Notes under the pieces: model-generated
The model's database searches: none
Told to the model about the DNA's origin: nothing
The model's input: the letters and a program-made list of their open reading frames with translations, nothing else
NCBI RefSeq assembly: GCF_009806575.1
Contig: NZ_CP047095.1
Coordinates: 2,422,001 to 2,486,000, forward strand
Direction: 5' to 3'
Source: Rossellomorea marisflavi
GTDB lineage: Bacteria > Bacillota > Bacilli > Bacillales > Bacillaceae_B
Length of the DNA stretch: 64,000 nucleotides
Shown here: positions 16,838 to 26,181 of the stretch, in pieces
How positions within the stretch are numbered: the stretch's first letter is position 1
How the letters are laid out: the number at the start of each line of letters is the position of its first letter
Made by a program: the position numbers and the translations under genes

Positions 16838-17097
16838 CTTTCTTCATTTAACATATGAATTCCCCTGACTGAGTATAGAATGACAGATTCCTTTAAACCA
16901 AGTGCCTGTTGCAAAGCGCTTTTAGAATGAACAGCTTCTCCCGAGAACTTAACATTTTCCAGCTTTTCGCACGAATCATCACGATTGGTTCCCCCTCCTG
17001 CATTCGATATAATCTTCTATACCTTCTTTTTAACCGTTACAAACACGTCAAATTGTTCATTATTCACCCTTAATGTGCCAAACCCTGACAGATTCAT
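16834..17097 (-). pseudogene. Small ORF interrupted by an in-frame amber codon
   Basis: A frame of 88 codons starts MNLSGFGTLRVNNEQFDVFV and ends VILYSVRGIHMLNEER at the stop 16836-16834. Codon 27 (17019-17017) is TAG; otherwise it is open and uses typical Bacillus codons (for example VKFSGEAVHSKSALQQALGL). No good restart codon follows the TAG. Within it, a different frame has AGGAGGGGG before a 28-codon ORF (MIRAKSWKMLSSREKL...), a weaker explanation. Family unknown. It fills the otherwise empty 370-bp gap between the excalibur and Nudix genes. Confidence 0.4.
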
Positions 17098-17157
17098 GCA
17101 GTAAAAAGGGCTCAAAGACAGAAAGGGTGTCGGTCCTTAGGGGAACCTCCCGAAAGG

Positions 17158-17784
17158 TTATTGGTTTTTTTTCAGCTCGCTTAAAAAATGGTGAAGTATC
17201 CGTGCCGTTAATCCCCAGATGACTTTGTCTTCATGGTAGTAAAAGACCTCCTGCATCTTCCTGGCCTGCCATTCATACTGTTTGCCTCCCGGTATCCGGT
17301 CATAAGGGAACGACTCTTCCGGATGCATCTTCACATCGATCGTATAAATATCAGGATCATCATTCACCAGATTGTCCAGGGGAACCGTAAAGACCTCCCC
17401 CACTTCTGCCGGATTAGGTTGAAGCTTCTCCGGCGTGGTTTCGATCCATCCGACAAACGGATAGATCATCGTTCCAAAGGGTGTGATGATATAGTCAAGG
17501 GGGTAGACATCCATCACCTCATCCACTGAGATACCGAGTTCTTCAGAAGTCTCCCTGATGGCAGCTTCCTTTTCACCGGGATCAGACGGATCCACTTTCC
17601 CCCCAGGAAAACAGATTTCTCCGGGTTGTCTCCTCATATCCCGGGACCGGACTTCAAACAGTATATGTGGCTTCCCATCGAACCGTATCAGTGGCAGCAA
17701 AATCGCGAAGGAAGCATAAGATCCTGCTCCAAGGAGCCTAGGTTTCCGATGCTTGAAGGCTTCAAGCAACCCCTTCTCATCCAT
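17158..17784 (-). CDS. CoA pyrophosphatase-type Nudix hydrolase (NudL-like)
   Basis: A 208-residue Nudix protein with the UPF0035/CoA-pyrophosphatase pattern: FEVRSRDMRRQPGEICFPGG followed by KVDPSDPGEKEAAIRETSEE, i.e. the Nudix box preceded by the LRxxPGxxxFPGG segment. These enzymes split CoA into phosphopantetheine and 3',5'-ADP. The ATG at 17784 has GGGGAG 8 nt upstream and is preferred to 17799, which abuts AAGGAA. Confidence 0.9.
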   Translation of the reverse strand: MDEKGLLEAFKHRKPRLLGAGSYASFAILLPLIRFDGKPHILFEVRSRDMRRQPGEICFPGGKVDPSDPGEKEAAIRETSEELGISVDEVMDVYPLDYIITPFGTMIYPFVGWIETTPEKLQPNPAEVGEVFTVPLDNLVNDDPDIYTIDVKMHPEESFPYDRIPGGKQYEWQARKMQEVFYYHEDKVIWGLTARILHHFLSELKKNQ

Positions 17785-17933
17785 GTACTCACTCCCCATT
17801 TCCTTCTTTTCTTTTCATTATAAACCGTTCCGGGGACCTGTCACAACAATGCGGCTCCATCAACTGCCAAGGCTCAAAGGAACTCCAGTATGATATAATG
17901 AAAGAGTATATACGAGAAAGGAATTGATGCGAT

Positions 17934-18548
17934 ATGTTCGGAAAGATGGCTTCAGATGTACTGGGACTGAGCGATATTGGTTCGGTCATCCATCCACAGG
18001 ATTATGATAAGGCGGATGCAGATGACTACATCATGCATGAAGACGGGGAGAAGATATACTTCCTGATCAAATCGAAGTCCGATGAATATTGTTTCACCAA
18101 TAAAGCCCTCATCCACCTTGACGGTACAAGCGCCACAAGCAAGAAGCGCATGTTGAAACGCTTTGATTATTATAAGCACACAATCAGCGGCGTCATGCTT
18201 GAAACGGCCGGTACAGTCGACTTGGATGTGGAGATCAAATTCAAGATCGGTTCAGAATCTTATTCCATCGATGTGCATAAAAAATTCCTCACTGAAGTGA
18301 AGGACCTTTATAAATCCCTCATCAAAATCGGGGAGATTGCCGCTGATAACAGCGTGTATTCAACTTACGCTTCAGAGAGCCTGTCCGTTGCCTCCCAAAC
18401 CCTGGGGCAGGTAAAGGCAGACCACGCAGATGTGTCCGCTCAATTCAGGGAAATCAATGAATATGCCTTTGACTGGCTGATTGAAAAGAAAAAGACCTTC
18501 GTGCAGAAGGATTATGGAACCGTATTTGAAACGTTCATCCAAAATTGA
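17934..18548 (+). CDS. PH-domain protein, YvbH-like
   Basis: A 204-residue soluble protein resembling B. subtilis YvbH. The first ~120 residues look like a bacterial pleckstrin-homology domain (EKIYFLIKSKSDEYCFTNKA, LIHLDGTSATSKKRMLKRFD), and the last 80 form a helical oligomerisation part (SAQFREINEYAFDWLIEKKK). There is no signal peptide. AAAGGAA lies upstream of the ATG and a terminator follows. Function unknown in any species as far as I know. Confidence 0.8.
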   Translation: MFGKMASDVLGLSDIGSVIHPQDYDKADADDYIMHEDGEKIYFLIKSKSDEYCFTNKALIHLDGTSATSKKRMLKRFDYYKHTISGVMLETAGTVDLDVEIKFKIGSESYSIDVHKKFLTEVKDLYKSLIKIGEIAADNSVYSTYASESLSVASQTLGQVKADHADVSAQFREINEYAFDWLIEKKKTFVQKDYGTVFETFIQN

Positions 18549-18556
18549 CATCCATC

Positions 18557-18582
18557 GACCCGGCTCACGCCGGGTCTCCTTT
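18557..18582 (+). terminator. Intrinsic terminator
   Basis: ACCCGGC-TCAC-GCCGGGT followed by CTCCTTTTG, 8 nt after the YvbH-like stop. Confidence 0.75.
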
Positions 18583-18659
18583 TGTATTGGGAATCATTGA
18601 CGGGAAGAGAGGGATTTTCTTATACTGTATAAGCATTACATGATGACAGGAGAGGACTT

Positions 18660-19724
18660 ATGGACTTTACGATACAATATCTATCATTCTATCTGATTTC
18701 CGTCGATGGAAAAGGTGAGGAAGCAGACAAGCGTCAGAAACACTTCCAGACCCTCACGACTGCAACTTATGAAGAAAGCCCCCTTAAAACATTCCTGGAC
18801 GGTGAACTCACCAAGATCACGAAACGGAAGGTGGACCGTCATGCGAAATCCGAAAATGCACCAACCAAAATCGGACGGTTTATCGTTGAACCCGGTCATG
18901 AGCTGACGTCCAATCCCAACTACAATCTCTTCCACAAGACCCGGTTCGCAGAAGACAGCGACACCTTCCGAGAGGCCACCGATCAAATCGTGCAGATGTA
19001 CCTCGAGACGAGCGCAATCCGGGGAGGGGCCGTGATCGTTGCCACTGCAAAGCTGACGAAATTCTTTGATGATCCTTTTGTCTTCATCATGAAATGTGAT
19101 TTCGAACCGAAGGTCGCAACCATCACGGACGAAGCGACGCTCATACACAATGTCGAAATGGCCATCACCACAAAGGGGATGAAATCGGTGCAGTATCCGT
19201 ATATGCCGGAAGACGGGATGATGGACCCGGCTGAACTGAAAATCCATCAGGCATCCCATGCCCATTATTTCGAAAACTTCCTCAAGTGGGTCGAGTTCGA
19301 GAAATCCATGCCTGAAATCGTAAAATCCCAAGTGTATGGCATGGTCAAGGAACATATTTCCGAAACGTATGCCGAATCAAGCGACGAGCGAGCGGAGTTC
19401 GAGGAGGCTGTTGAGGAATGGGCCATCAGCCCGAAACGGGAGATGCAGGAGAGGTTCACCCCGGAACAAGTCGTCGAAGCCGCAGCGCAGATTGTCGAGC
19501 AGTCACCGGAAGTGGAGCTGAAGATGCGCCTTGACCATATGGCCGTGAAGGCGATGCTGTCAGACTTCGGGGACCGTCTCCATTTTGCAAAAGTGAACGA
19601 CCGGTACGTCCTCATGATCGAGAGCGATACCGTGACGTTCGAGCAGGGATTTTCTCCATTGGAGTTCCTGAAACCGGATGATCTCCATGAGGTGATTGAG
19701 CGTATCCAGAATAAAACCACTTAA
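18660..19724 (+). CDS. DUF3900 family protein
   Basis: A 354-residue cytosolic, acidic protein that I place in DUF3900, a Bacillus family of unknown function. It starts MDFTIQYLSFYLISVDG behind GGAGAGG, and has a long helical section (about 190-290, EYAESSDERAEFEEAVEEW style) before a C-terminal beta-rich end. Its overall layout recalls nucleoid-associated NdpA-type proteins, but I cannot show that. Monocistronic between terminators. Confidence 0.75.
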   Translation: MDFTIQYLSFYLISVDGKGEEADKRQKHFQTLTTATYEESPLKTFLDGELTKITKRKVDRHAKSENAPTKIGRFIVEPGHELTSNPNYNLFHKTRFAEDSDTFREATDQIVQMYLETSAIRGGAVIVATAKLTKFFDDPFVFIMKCDFEPKVATITDEATLIHNVEMAITTKGMKSVQYPYMPEDGMMDPAELKIHQASHAHYFENFLKWVEFEKSMPEIVKSQVYGMVKEHISETYAESSDERAEFEEAVEEWAISPKREMQERFTPEQVVEAAAQIVEQSPEVELKMRLDHMAVKAMLSDFGDRLHFAKVNDRYVLMIESDTVTFEQGFSPLEFLKPDDLHEVIERIQNKTT

Positions 19725-19725
19725 C

Positions 19726-19760
19726 AATAGGGGTCCCATCGGAAAGGGACCCCTATTATT
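19726..19760. terminator. Intrinsic terminator
   Basis: AATAGGGGTCCC / GGGACCCCTATT with loop ATCGGAAA, shared by the convergent DUF3900 gene and the minus-strand gene at 19798. Confidence 0.85.
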
Positions 19761-19797
19761 GATTCCTCCATTCAATGGCTCCCCGCATGAAAACCGT

Positions 19798-20493
19798 TTA
19801 TCCCCTGCCAACAGGTGTAAGGTAGTCAGGATTGGATTGATTCCAGCCTCCCCCTTCTTCTGCCGTGCGGTCCATACTTGTATCACCGTCTCCATCGACC
19901 CAAATGGTCTCTCCGCTCGGAAGCGTACGTTCGTATGGCTCCACCCGGTGGCTGTCTGAGTTCTCCTCGCGTATGTACTCGTGTTCTGCTTCTCCTGTTG
20001 CCATATGTTCCTGTGAAGGCGGTGAATCAACTCCTCCTTCATTCCCATTGATGTCCAGTACGTCTACCGCATCCAAAATGGAAACGCCCAATGCCCCTAC
20101 CGCCACTGTTTTTCCTACGTCCCGCAGCCCCTGCTTCCAACGGGACTCATCCCCATCCATCAGTCCTCCCGCAACATGCCCCACACTTTTTGCCGTTGAT
20201 ACAACACTATGCCCCACCGCTTTGGCCGTATTGGAAACACCTTTTCCGAGATCGTCAAATCCCTGTTCGATTTTTCGCTCGTCCTTCGTTATCAGTCCAC
20301 TCCCTACATTCCATACGCCTTCTGAGAGATTTCCCAACTGCTTCCCGGCAAATTCGCTCGAATGCTTCACGCCATCTCCCACTTCTTTGATGAACGGCGA
20401 TCCGGTCACCTCACCTACACCCTTGATCAGACCGCCTGTCACCCCACCAACCAACCATCCTGCACCCTGACCCAATTCTTTCAGAAAACCCAT
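19798..20493 (-). CDS. Glycine-rich protein of unknown function
   Basis: A 231-residue protein. The first half is Gly/Val-rich with amphipathic repeats (GWLVGGVTGGLIKGVGEVTG, AKAVGHSVVSTAKSVGHVAG) that could insert in or coat membranes. The second half is acidic, ending in a YERTLPSGETIWVDGDGDTS-type segment that resembles short motifs found in Bacillus spore or surface proteins. AAGGAG precedes the ATG. No enzyme motif is visible; function unknown. Confidence 0.7.
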   Translation of the reverse strand: MGFLKELGQGAGWLVGGVTGGLIKGVGEVTGSPFIKEVGDGVKHSSEFAGKQLGNLSEGVWNVGSGLITKDERKIEQGFDDLGKGVSNTAKAVGHSVVSTAKSVGHVAGGLMDGDESRWKQGLRDVGKTVAVGALGVSILDAVDVLDINGNEGGVDSPPSQEHMATGEAEHEYIREENSDSHRVEPYERTLPSGETIWVDGDGDTSMDRTAEEGGGWNQSNPDYLTPVGRG

Positions 20494-20714
20494 GCATGTT
20501 ATCTCCTTTGAAATATAATAGTAATATTTTACTATAAAAAGCGCAAAAAATATAGATTAAATAGTTAAATATACCCAACTCTACAGAACCTTCCCAAAGA
20601 TTTTGTGGGGATTCGTGCATCCCATAAAAAAACATCCCTTGCCCTTTGGCATAGGATGCTCTGATTTCGATTCCGTTCGTGGCAGGCAATGCAGTGGGGA
20701 TTCATTGAATACTT

Positions 20715-21083
20715 CTATAGCACCTGGATCATCTCCACCCGGTTGCCGAAGGGATCGCGACATTCAAAGCGGTCATAGCCCGGAATGGGAATCGAGGGAA
20801 GGATGTCGGTACCATGCTTCTCCAAATGTTCTTTCCAATACCTTACATCATCGACCTCATAAGCAATGTGGGCTTTCGTTTGGGATCGATCGACCCCTTC
20901 TTCCGTCCCGATATGAAGGTCTGCATTACCTGTGCGAAGCCAGAAGCCACCTCTCCCTTTCAAACTCTCCGGCTTATCCATTTCCTCCAGTCCAAGCAAG
21001 CCACAGTAAAAGGCCCTGGCTTCTTCTTCCTTCCCGGAAGGAACCGTTATTTGTGCGTGGTGAATCCCTGCGATCATCGCCAT
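20715..21083 (-). CDS. VOC-superfamily (glyoxalase-like) protein
   Basis: A 122-residue vicinal-oxygen-chelate protein with one beta-alpha-beta-beta-beta pair: GIHHAQITVPSGKEEEARAF starts module one with the metal-type histidine, and CRDPFGNRVEMIQ ends module two with the conserved glutamate. Single-domain members dimerise; roles include glyoxalases, dioxygenases and antibiotic-binding proteins. The start is ambiguous among GTG 21086, ATG 21083 and ATG 21077; AGGAG is 4 nt from 21083. Confidence 0.88.
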   Translation of the reverse strand: MAMIAGIHHAQITVPSGKEEEARAFYCGLLGLEEMDKPESLKGRGGFWLRTGNADLHIGTEEGVDRSQTKAHIAYEVDDVRYWKEHLEKHGTDILPSIPIPGYDRFECRDPFGNRVEMIQVL

Positions 21084-21251
21084 CACTCTCCTTTTCTCAT
21101 TTTCATTATACTTGATAGGGCAGGCCTAAGCTGATCAAATCCTTGAGGACTGTTCATAAGGATTTCTTATCAGATGGTTATTGCCGGACAGACGGCACTC
21201 TGCTAATCTAATACAATATAGACATAATACGGAAGAACGGAGATGCGATGA

Positions 21252-22055
21252 ATGCTGACACACGATCAACTCGATGACATTTTCAACCTTCAAACCCTTT
21301 GCGAAACACATGATGGCATCACCATCAAATTAAATGGGGACATGCTCCGGAGAGAATCCTATGAGTCATATGATCTCGTGATTTACGATAACGGACGCCT
21401 CACCGGTTTCCTTGGAGTCTATCCTTTCGGGAGCACCATTGAACTATGCGGCATGGTTCATCCCGGATTCAGGAGGAGGGGAATCTTTCAATCCCTCTTC
21501 GACCGGGCCATGACAGAGATCGTTAAGAAACCTGTGAAAAAGGTGCTGGCCAATTCTCACGGACGCTCTCTTGCCGGGAAAGCGTTCATTGAAGCGAATG
21601 GCGGCGTATTCGATAACACCGAATTTGAAATGGAGTGGATCCCATGTGAGCTGCCGGTACCGGACGCCTCAATCGTTCTCCGCGGGGCCACCCGGAACGA
21701 TGTACCGGAGATGAAACGTCTCGGGTTGGAATGTTTCGGCATTGAGGATGCTTCATTCGATGATGCACATATCAACGATACCCTCATGATCCTGTCTGAT
21801 GGTGAAGTCGCAGGTCAAATGAAGGTAGCACGTGACGGGGGACAATGCTATATCTACTGGTTCTCTGTGTTCCCTTCTCTTCAGGGACGAGGAATCGGGC
21901 GTCAGGCATTGAGCCGGGTGGTGAGGGAGGCAGCCGGTCAATATTCCCTTATCGGGCTGGATGTTGCGGCGAAAAATGAACTTGCCCTTAAACTTTACAC
22001 GTCACTCGGCTTCGTCGTTCAGAATCATCAGGACTATTATTCCCTCTCTCATTAA
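21252..22055 (+). CDS. Double-GNAT N-acetyltransferase
   Basis: A 267-residue protein with two GNAT modules. The N-terminal one has GMVHPGFRRRGIFQSLF and the C-terminal one FSVFPSLQGRGIGRQALSRV, both acetyl-CoA-binding R/Q-x-x-G-x-G/A sites, and it ends in the typical LKLYTSLGFVVQNH. Tandem GNAT proteins often keep only one active site; both look complete here. Substrate unknown. GGAG lies 9 nt before the ATG. Confidence 0.88.
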   Translation: MLTHDQLDDIFNLQTLCETHDGITIKLNGDMLRRESYESYDLVIYDNGRLTGFLGVYPFGSTIELCGMVHPGFRRRGIFQSLFDRAMTEIVKKPVKKVLANSHGRSLAGKAFIEANGGVFDNTEFEMEWIPCELPVPDASIVLRGATRNDVPEMKRLGLECFGIEDASFDDAHINDTLMILSDGEVAGQMKVARDGGQCYIYWFSVFPSLQGRGIGRQALSRVVREAAGQYSLIGLDVAAKNELALKLYTSLGFVVQNHQDYYSLSH

Positions 22056-22059
22056 TCAC

Positions 22060-22095
22060 ACAGCCGGGGCCTTGTAAAGGGCACCGGCTGTTTCA
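22060..22095 (+). terminator. Intrinsic terminator
   Basis: ACAGCCGG...CCGGCTGTTTC hairpin directly after the double-GNAT stop. Confidence 0.75.
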
Positions 22096-22103
22096 TTTCC
22101 TAT

Positions 22104-22592
22104 TCAGTAGAAGACATGCTTTACACTCCACACATCTCCGATCTCAAGTACTCCATGAGAGTAGTACGGGAGCTTGCGTTTATCCGTCGGCGAGCCCGGA
22201 TTGAACATGGGCACCCCCGCATCCACCCTTACATAGGGGATATGTGAATGGCCGAATACGATAAGGTCGACTTCATCCGGTTCAAATGCAAGGCGCGCAC
22301 GCTTATCCGTCGTCTTTCCTGTTCCGTCTCCATGAACGACGCCGATGCGGAGGTCCTTTAACGTAATGATCGTTCTATCTGGAAGGATTTGCCTGAGGCT
22401 CTCATCATCCACATTCCCCACAACGGCGGTCACCTGTCCGTATTCTTTCAACGCATCATAGTGCTCGATCGTTTGGAAATCGCCTGCGTGAATGATGTGA
22501 TCTGCCGTTTTGAGGTCCTTCACGAGTGGGGACGGCAAATCCCTCCCTTTTTTCGGAAAATGGGTATCGGCCACGATCACCACTTTCATCAT
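22104..22592 (-). CDS. YfcE/MJ0936-type metallophosphoesterase
   Basis: A 162-residue calcineurin-like phosphoesterase. Metal-binding motifs run in order: ADTHF, HAGDFQ, VVGNVDD, VVHGDG and FGHSH. It matches the small YfcE/MJ0936 family, which hydrolyses phosphodiesters in vitro; the natural substrate is unknown. Its ATG overlaps the metG stop (ATGA), so it is translated from the T-box-controlled metG mRNA. Confidence 0.9.
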   Translation of the reverse strand: MMKVVIVADTHFPKKGRDLPSPLVKDLKTADHIIHAGDFQTIEHYDALKEYGQVTAVVGNVDDESLRQILPDRTIITLKDLRIGVVHGDGTGKTTDKRARLAFEPDEVDLIVFGHSHIPYVRVDAGVPMFNPGSPTDKRKLPYYSHGVLEIGDVWSVKHVFY

Positions 22593-24223
22593 GGGTTGAT
22601 GCTTTCCGCAATCAGTTTCTCCACTTCTTCCTCGATGACAGTTGGATCGATCCTTTCAAAGAGCGGTCCACCTTCTTGAAGATGAAGGACATCAGATTGT
22701 ACAGGACCCCACATAGCAATGTCCGACCCCAGCTGCCTGCCGAGCTCTTCTGCTTTTTCAGGAAGAAAAGGGTTCAGGAGTGCGCGTAGGTTGGCAATGA
22801 TATAAATGAATCCCGTGAGAAGCTCTTTCCCGCGATTCTCATCTTCCTTGACGACCACCCAGGGTTTCGATTCATCGAAGCGTTTGTTGATCCCTCTGAT
22901 GTAGGCGAAGATGCCATCAAGCGCCTCCCTGGTGGTACCTTCTTCGATGCGCTTTCCGGCCAGATCGAATTGATTTTGCACTTCTTCACGTAATTCTCTT
23001 CCGACGGAAGCAAATTCCACCTTTTCTCCGTAGGCTTTACGATAAAACTTCAGCGTGCGCTGCACCAGATTCCCGAATGCTCCGAGAAGCTCTCCGTTGT
23101 GGCTATGGATGAACTCCCTCCAGGAGAAATCCGCGTCCCTCTTTTCCGGGGCATTGATCGTGAGGAAATATCGCAGGGAATCGGGTTCATATCGATCCAA
23201 CAGATCGCGCGCCCACACGGCCCAATTGCCACTGGTGGAGAACTTCTTTTTTTCGAGGGTCAGGTACTCATTGGACACCACGTGATGAGGAAGCGCTTCT
23301 ACTCCGATCCCTTTCATGACAGCCGGCCAGATGATCGTGTGGAATGGAATATTGTCCTTTCCATGGACGTAATATGTACGGGTGTCCTCTTCCCAGAAAC
23401 GTTTCCAGTCCTTCCCTGTTTCAACTCCCCATTCCTTGGAAGCACTATAGTATCCGCTCACCGCCTCGATCCACACGTACACCTTCTTATCTTCAAATCC
23501 CTGAACCGGAACAGCCACCCCATTTTCAAGGTCACGTGTCACGGCCCGGTCATGAAGACCTTCATTCAAATATCTCTGCGTCAGATTAAGGGCATTTTCA
23601 CGCCAGTCACCCCCATGGTCCTTTACCCATTCCTCAAGTGCATCCTGAAATTCCGAGAGGGCAAAATAGAGATGGGTCGTCGATTTAATCACCGGTTCGG
23701 TCTGACATAGTTTGCACGTTCGATCCTTGAGATCCAAGGGATCCAGGACCGTCGAACAATGATCACACTGATCTCCCCTTGCCTTTGCCCCGCATACCGG
23801 ACAGATTCCCTCTACGAATCTGTCTGGCAGGAAACGTTGATCCACTTCACAATAGGCCTGTTCGACTTCTTTCTCATACAGCCACCCATTTCGGTGAAGC
23901 GTCCGAAAGATTTCCTGCACCGCTTCATGATGGGGCTGCTTGTCTGTTCGCGTATAAAGGTCATAGCTGAATCCGAGGGAATCGAACGTTTCTTTGAATT
24001 CTTGGTGGAACCGATCGGCGATTGCCTCCACGGGGACACCTTCCTGGCTCGCCCTGATCCCGATCGGCGTACCGTTGCAGTCACTCCCGGATACGTAGAG
24101 GACGTCTTCGCCTTTCATCCTGTAATAGCGTGCGAGGATATCCCCCGGCAGCAGGGCTGCTACATGCCCCAGATGCAGGGAACCATTTGCATACGGCCAT
24201 GCTCCTCCAATGAATACTGTCAT
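22589..24223 (-). CDS. metG: Methionyl-tRNA synthetase
   Basis: A 544-residue class I synthetase. The HIGH motif is HLGH in ANGSLHLGHVA, the KMSKS motif is the variant KKFSTSGNW, and a zinc knuckle is formed by CPVCGAKARGDQCDHC plus CKLC. It lacks the C-terminal tRNA-binding (Trbp111) domain found in the ~660-residue B. subtilis enzyme, so it may be a second MetRS. The ATG at 24223 (AAGGAG, 9 nt) starts MTVFIGGAWPYANG. It is controlled by the T-box at 24247-24545. Confidence 0.95.
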   Translation of the reverse strand: MTVFIGGAWPYANGSLHLGHVAALLPGDILARYYRMKGEDVLYVSGSDCNGTPIGIRASQEGVPVEAIADRFHQEFKETFDSLGFSYDLYTRTDKQPHHEAVQEIFRTLHRNGWLYEKEVEQAYCEVDQRFLPDRFVEGICPVCGAKARGDQCDHCSTVLDPLDLKDRTCKLCQTEPVIKSTTHLYFALSEFQDALEEWVKDHGGDWRENALNLTQRYLNEGLHDRAVTRDLENGVAVPVQGFEDKKVYVWIEAVSGYYSASKEWGVETGKDWKRFWEEDTRTYYVHGKDNIPFHTIIWPAVMKGIGVEALPHHVVSNEYLTLEKKKFSTSGNWAVWARDLLDRYEPDSLRYFLTINAPEKRDADFSWREFIHSHNGELLGAFGNLVQRTLKFYRKAYGEKVEFASVGRELREEVQNQFDLAGKRIEEGTTREALDGIFAYIRGINKRFDESKPWVVVKEDENRGKELLTGFIYIIANLRALLNPFLPEKAEELGRQLGSDIAMWGPVQSDVLHLQEGGPLFERIDPTVIEEEVEKLIAESINP

Positions 24224-24246
24224 GCTGATCATCTCCTTTTGTTGTA

Positions 24247-24545
24247 AACAAAAAACCCCCGTCCTGACGCCATAAAGACGTCTAAGGACGAGGGGGATGC
24301 TCGTGGTACCACCTTAGTTCGCAGGATGCTCGCGCAAATCCTGCCTTCATGAGTACGAAGCCGATCTGGCCCTTATACTCCGGCGTGTGATAACGGGTGC
24401 CTGCCCCGTCCCACCCTACTCCAAAGGTTTCGAATGGAACGCTCCGAGACCATCTTCGGGACCAGTCTGTGCCTGCCCCTTTTCAGCTGCCGGGGCTCTC
24501 TTTCAAGACCGAATTGATCCGTACTCTTCTCATCGTCGCGATTAA
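24247..24545 (-). promoter_or_regulatory. T-box leader of metG (Met specifier)
   Basis: On the minus strand the leader shows the stem I AGTA element (near 24521-24530), a candidate ATG specifier at 24453-24451 in GAAGATGGTCTC, the T-box core AAGGTGGTACCACGA (24315-24301), and a CCCCC/GGGGG terminator with a T-tract at 24247-24299. Uncharged tRNA-Met would switch it on. It fills the 415-bp gap between metG and the methyltransferase. Confidence 0.93.
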
Positions 24546-24638
24546 GTATAGTATGCCACTTTTTTCAAAAAAGGCAAGAGGTTTTATTTCGCCAGCGTTG
24601 TGGAAAGAAAAAGGAAAACAGGGAAGGAGCATTCCAAC

Positions 24639-25232
24639 TTGAGCTTACTTCAGAAACAATTCAAAGAACCATCCGGTCCGTTGGGATGGTTGGCAGGAAA
24701 AATCATGGAGTTCGATAATCGCAGGATCCACCGGTGGAGCTTGAAACGGTTAGGCATTAAAAACGGAGACAGGGTGCTTGAAATCGGATTCGGGACGGGT
24801 TCCTGCATCGAACGGATCGCTGCTTCATACCCTGATGCGTCCGTCGACGGAATCGATATCTCAGAAACGATGGAGGAAACGGCCAGAAAAAAGAATGAGA
24901 CAGCGATCCAAGAAGGCCGGGTCCGTCTATGGAAGGGAGATATAGGCGATTTCTCCGGTGAGACGGCGTATGATAAGATCTTTGCCATCAACAACTATCC
25001 ACTTTGGAGCGATCAAGAGAAATCCCTCGCAAGGATCCACTCTCTATTGGATGAAGGTGGCACCCTCCTGATCACCGTTCAGCCAAGGGGTGACGAAGCG
25101 AGCGATGAACGGGCAAAAGAGTACGGGCAAGACATTGCTTCTGCCCTTCGTTCAACCGGTTTCAAGGATCTCTCCATCTCCTATAAAAATGGGTCCCCTG
25201 CCCTGACCGTCTGTGTGACCTGCAAAAAATAA
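24639..25232 (+). CDS. Class I SAM-dependent methyltransferase
   Basis: A 197-residue Rossmann-fold methyltransferase. Motif I is VLEIGFGTGSCIERIA, the acidic residue after beta-2 is in VDGIDIS, and the post-I region runs to AINNYPLW. The TTG at 24639 with GGAAGGAG upstream is preferred to the longer frame from 24600. Small-molecule methyltransferases of the UbiE/Methyltransf_11 type are the closest class; substrate unknown. Divergent from metG. Confidence 0.88.
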   Translation: MSLLQKQFKEPSGPLGWLAGKIMEFDNRRIHRWSLKRLGIKNGDRVLEIGFGTGSCIERIAASYPDASVDGIDISETMEETARKKNETAIQEGRVRLWKGDIGDFSGETAYDKIFAINNYPLWSDQEKSLARIHSLLDEGGTLLITVQPRGDEASDERAKEYGQDIASALRSTGFKDLSISYKNGSPALTVCVTCKK

Positions 25233-25307
25233 GGGCCCGGCACCAATACTAAACATCGGGCTTGATTCATTCATCCATCCTCCTTTGACTTCGCCTTTCC
25301 TCTGACA

Positions 25308-25362
25308 TTAAAAACCAAGCGCATCCATTCTTTCATACAAGGCGGATGACGCTTGGTTTTTC
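25308..25362. terminator. Terminator at the end of the trp operon
   Basis: AAAAACCAAGCG and CGCTTGGTTTTT form a perfect stem enclosing a 28-nt loop with ATCC/GGAT. It serves trpA on the minus strand and possibly the convergent methyltransferase. Confidence 0.85.
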
Positions 25363-25395
25363 ACATAACAAGTCCCATGTGAAGGAGCACTCTTC

Positions 25396-26181
25396 TTATG
25401 CACGTACTCCTTTGGATGCATCCATCAGTGACTTGATGGCTTCCTCATCCCCTTCCTGAATGAGATCGATGATCCTGCTGCCAACCACGACGCCGTCACA
25501 GCTCTGCGACATGCTTTTCACATGATCCGGGCTCGAGATACCGAACCCTGCGAGGACCGGGACCGGGCTGTGTTCCTTCAGCAGATTGAGATGCCTGCTG
25601 ATGACGCCGTCGAATTCCTTCCGTGCTCCGGTGATTCCTTTGACGGTTACGGCGTACAGGAAACCTTCCGATCTACGTGCCAGCTCCTTGATGCGTTCTT
25701 CACTGCTGGTCAGTGTCGCAAGCTGGATGATGGCGATGCCTTGCTCCACAGCATCCGCTTCTATGAGATCAAGATGCTCCAAGGGCAGATCAGGGATGAT
25801 GAGACCGTCCACTCCCGCTTCCCGGCAGTCACGGAAGAAACGGGAGACGCCATAGCGGAAGATCGGGTTGATATAGGTCATGAATACCAGTGGGATCCCG
25901 ACTTTAAGTCGATTTTCCTTCAGTACATCCAGTACGTCAGCGAGTGTTGTCCCATGCTTCAACGCCCGCTTTCCAGCTTCCTGGATCGTGGGGCCATCGG
26001 CGACCGGATCCGAGAACGGGATCCCGATCTCGACGGCTGTCGCCCCATGCCCCTCCAACCGTTGGAGGGTGGGGATGAGCTCATCCACCCCTCCGTCACC
26101 TGCCATGATGTAGGGGATGAACACCTTATTCCCCAGCTCCAGTTCGGTTTTCAGTGCCGTTTCCAAATACTCCTTACCCAT
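25396..26181 (-). CDS. trpA: Tryptophan synthase alpha subunit
   Basis: A 261-residue TIM-barrel protein that cleaves indole-3-glycerol phosphate and passes indole to TrpB. Signature [20 protein letters not shown] with the catalytic aspartate, the catalytic glutamate in ATAVEIG, and a phosphate-binding [10 protein letters not shown]. It is the last gene of trpEGDCFBA and overlaps trpB by 8 nt. Confidence 0.98.
   Translation of the reverse strand: MGKEYLETALKTELELGNKVFIPYIMAGDGGVDELIPTLQRLEGHGATAVEIGIPFSDPVADGPTIQEAGKRALKHGTTLADVLDVLKENRLKVGIPLVFMTYINPIFRYGVSRFFRDCREAGVDGLIIPDLPLEHLDLIEADAVEQGIAIIQLATLTSSEERIKELARRSEGFLYAVTVKGITGARKEFDGVISRHLNLLKEHSPVPVLAGFGISSPDHVKSMSQSCDGVVVGSRIIDLIQEGDEEAIKSLMDASKGVRA

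Noticed and set aside
16913..16924. CcpA cre site suggested by AAAGCGCTTTT
   Set aside because: The palindromic core is there, but the outer TG and CA positions of the cre consensus do not match, and it lies inside the interrupted small frame rather than at a promoter.
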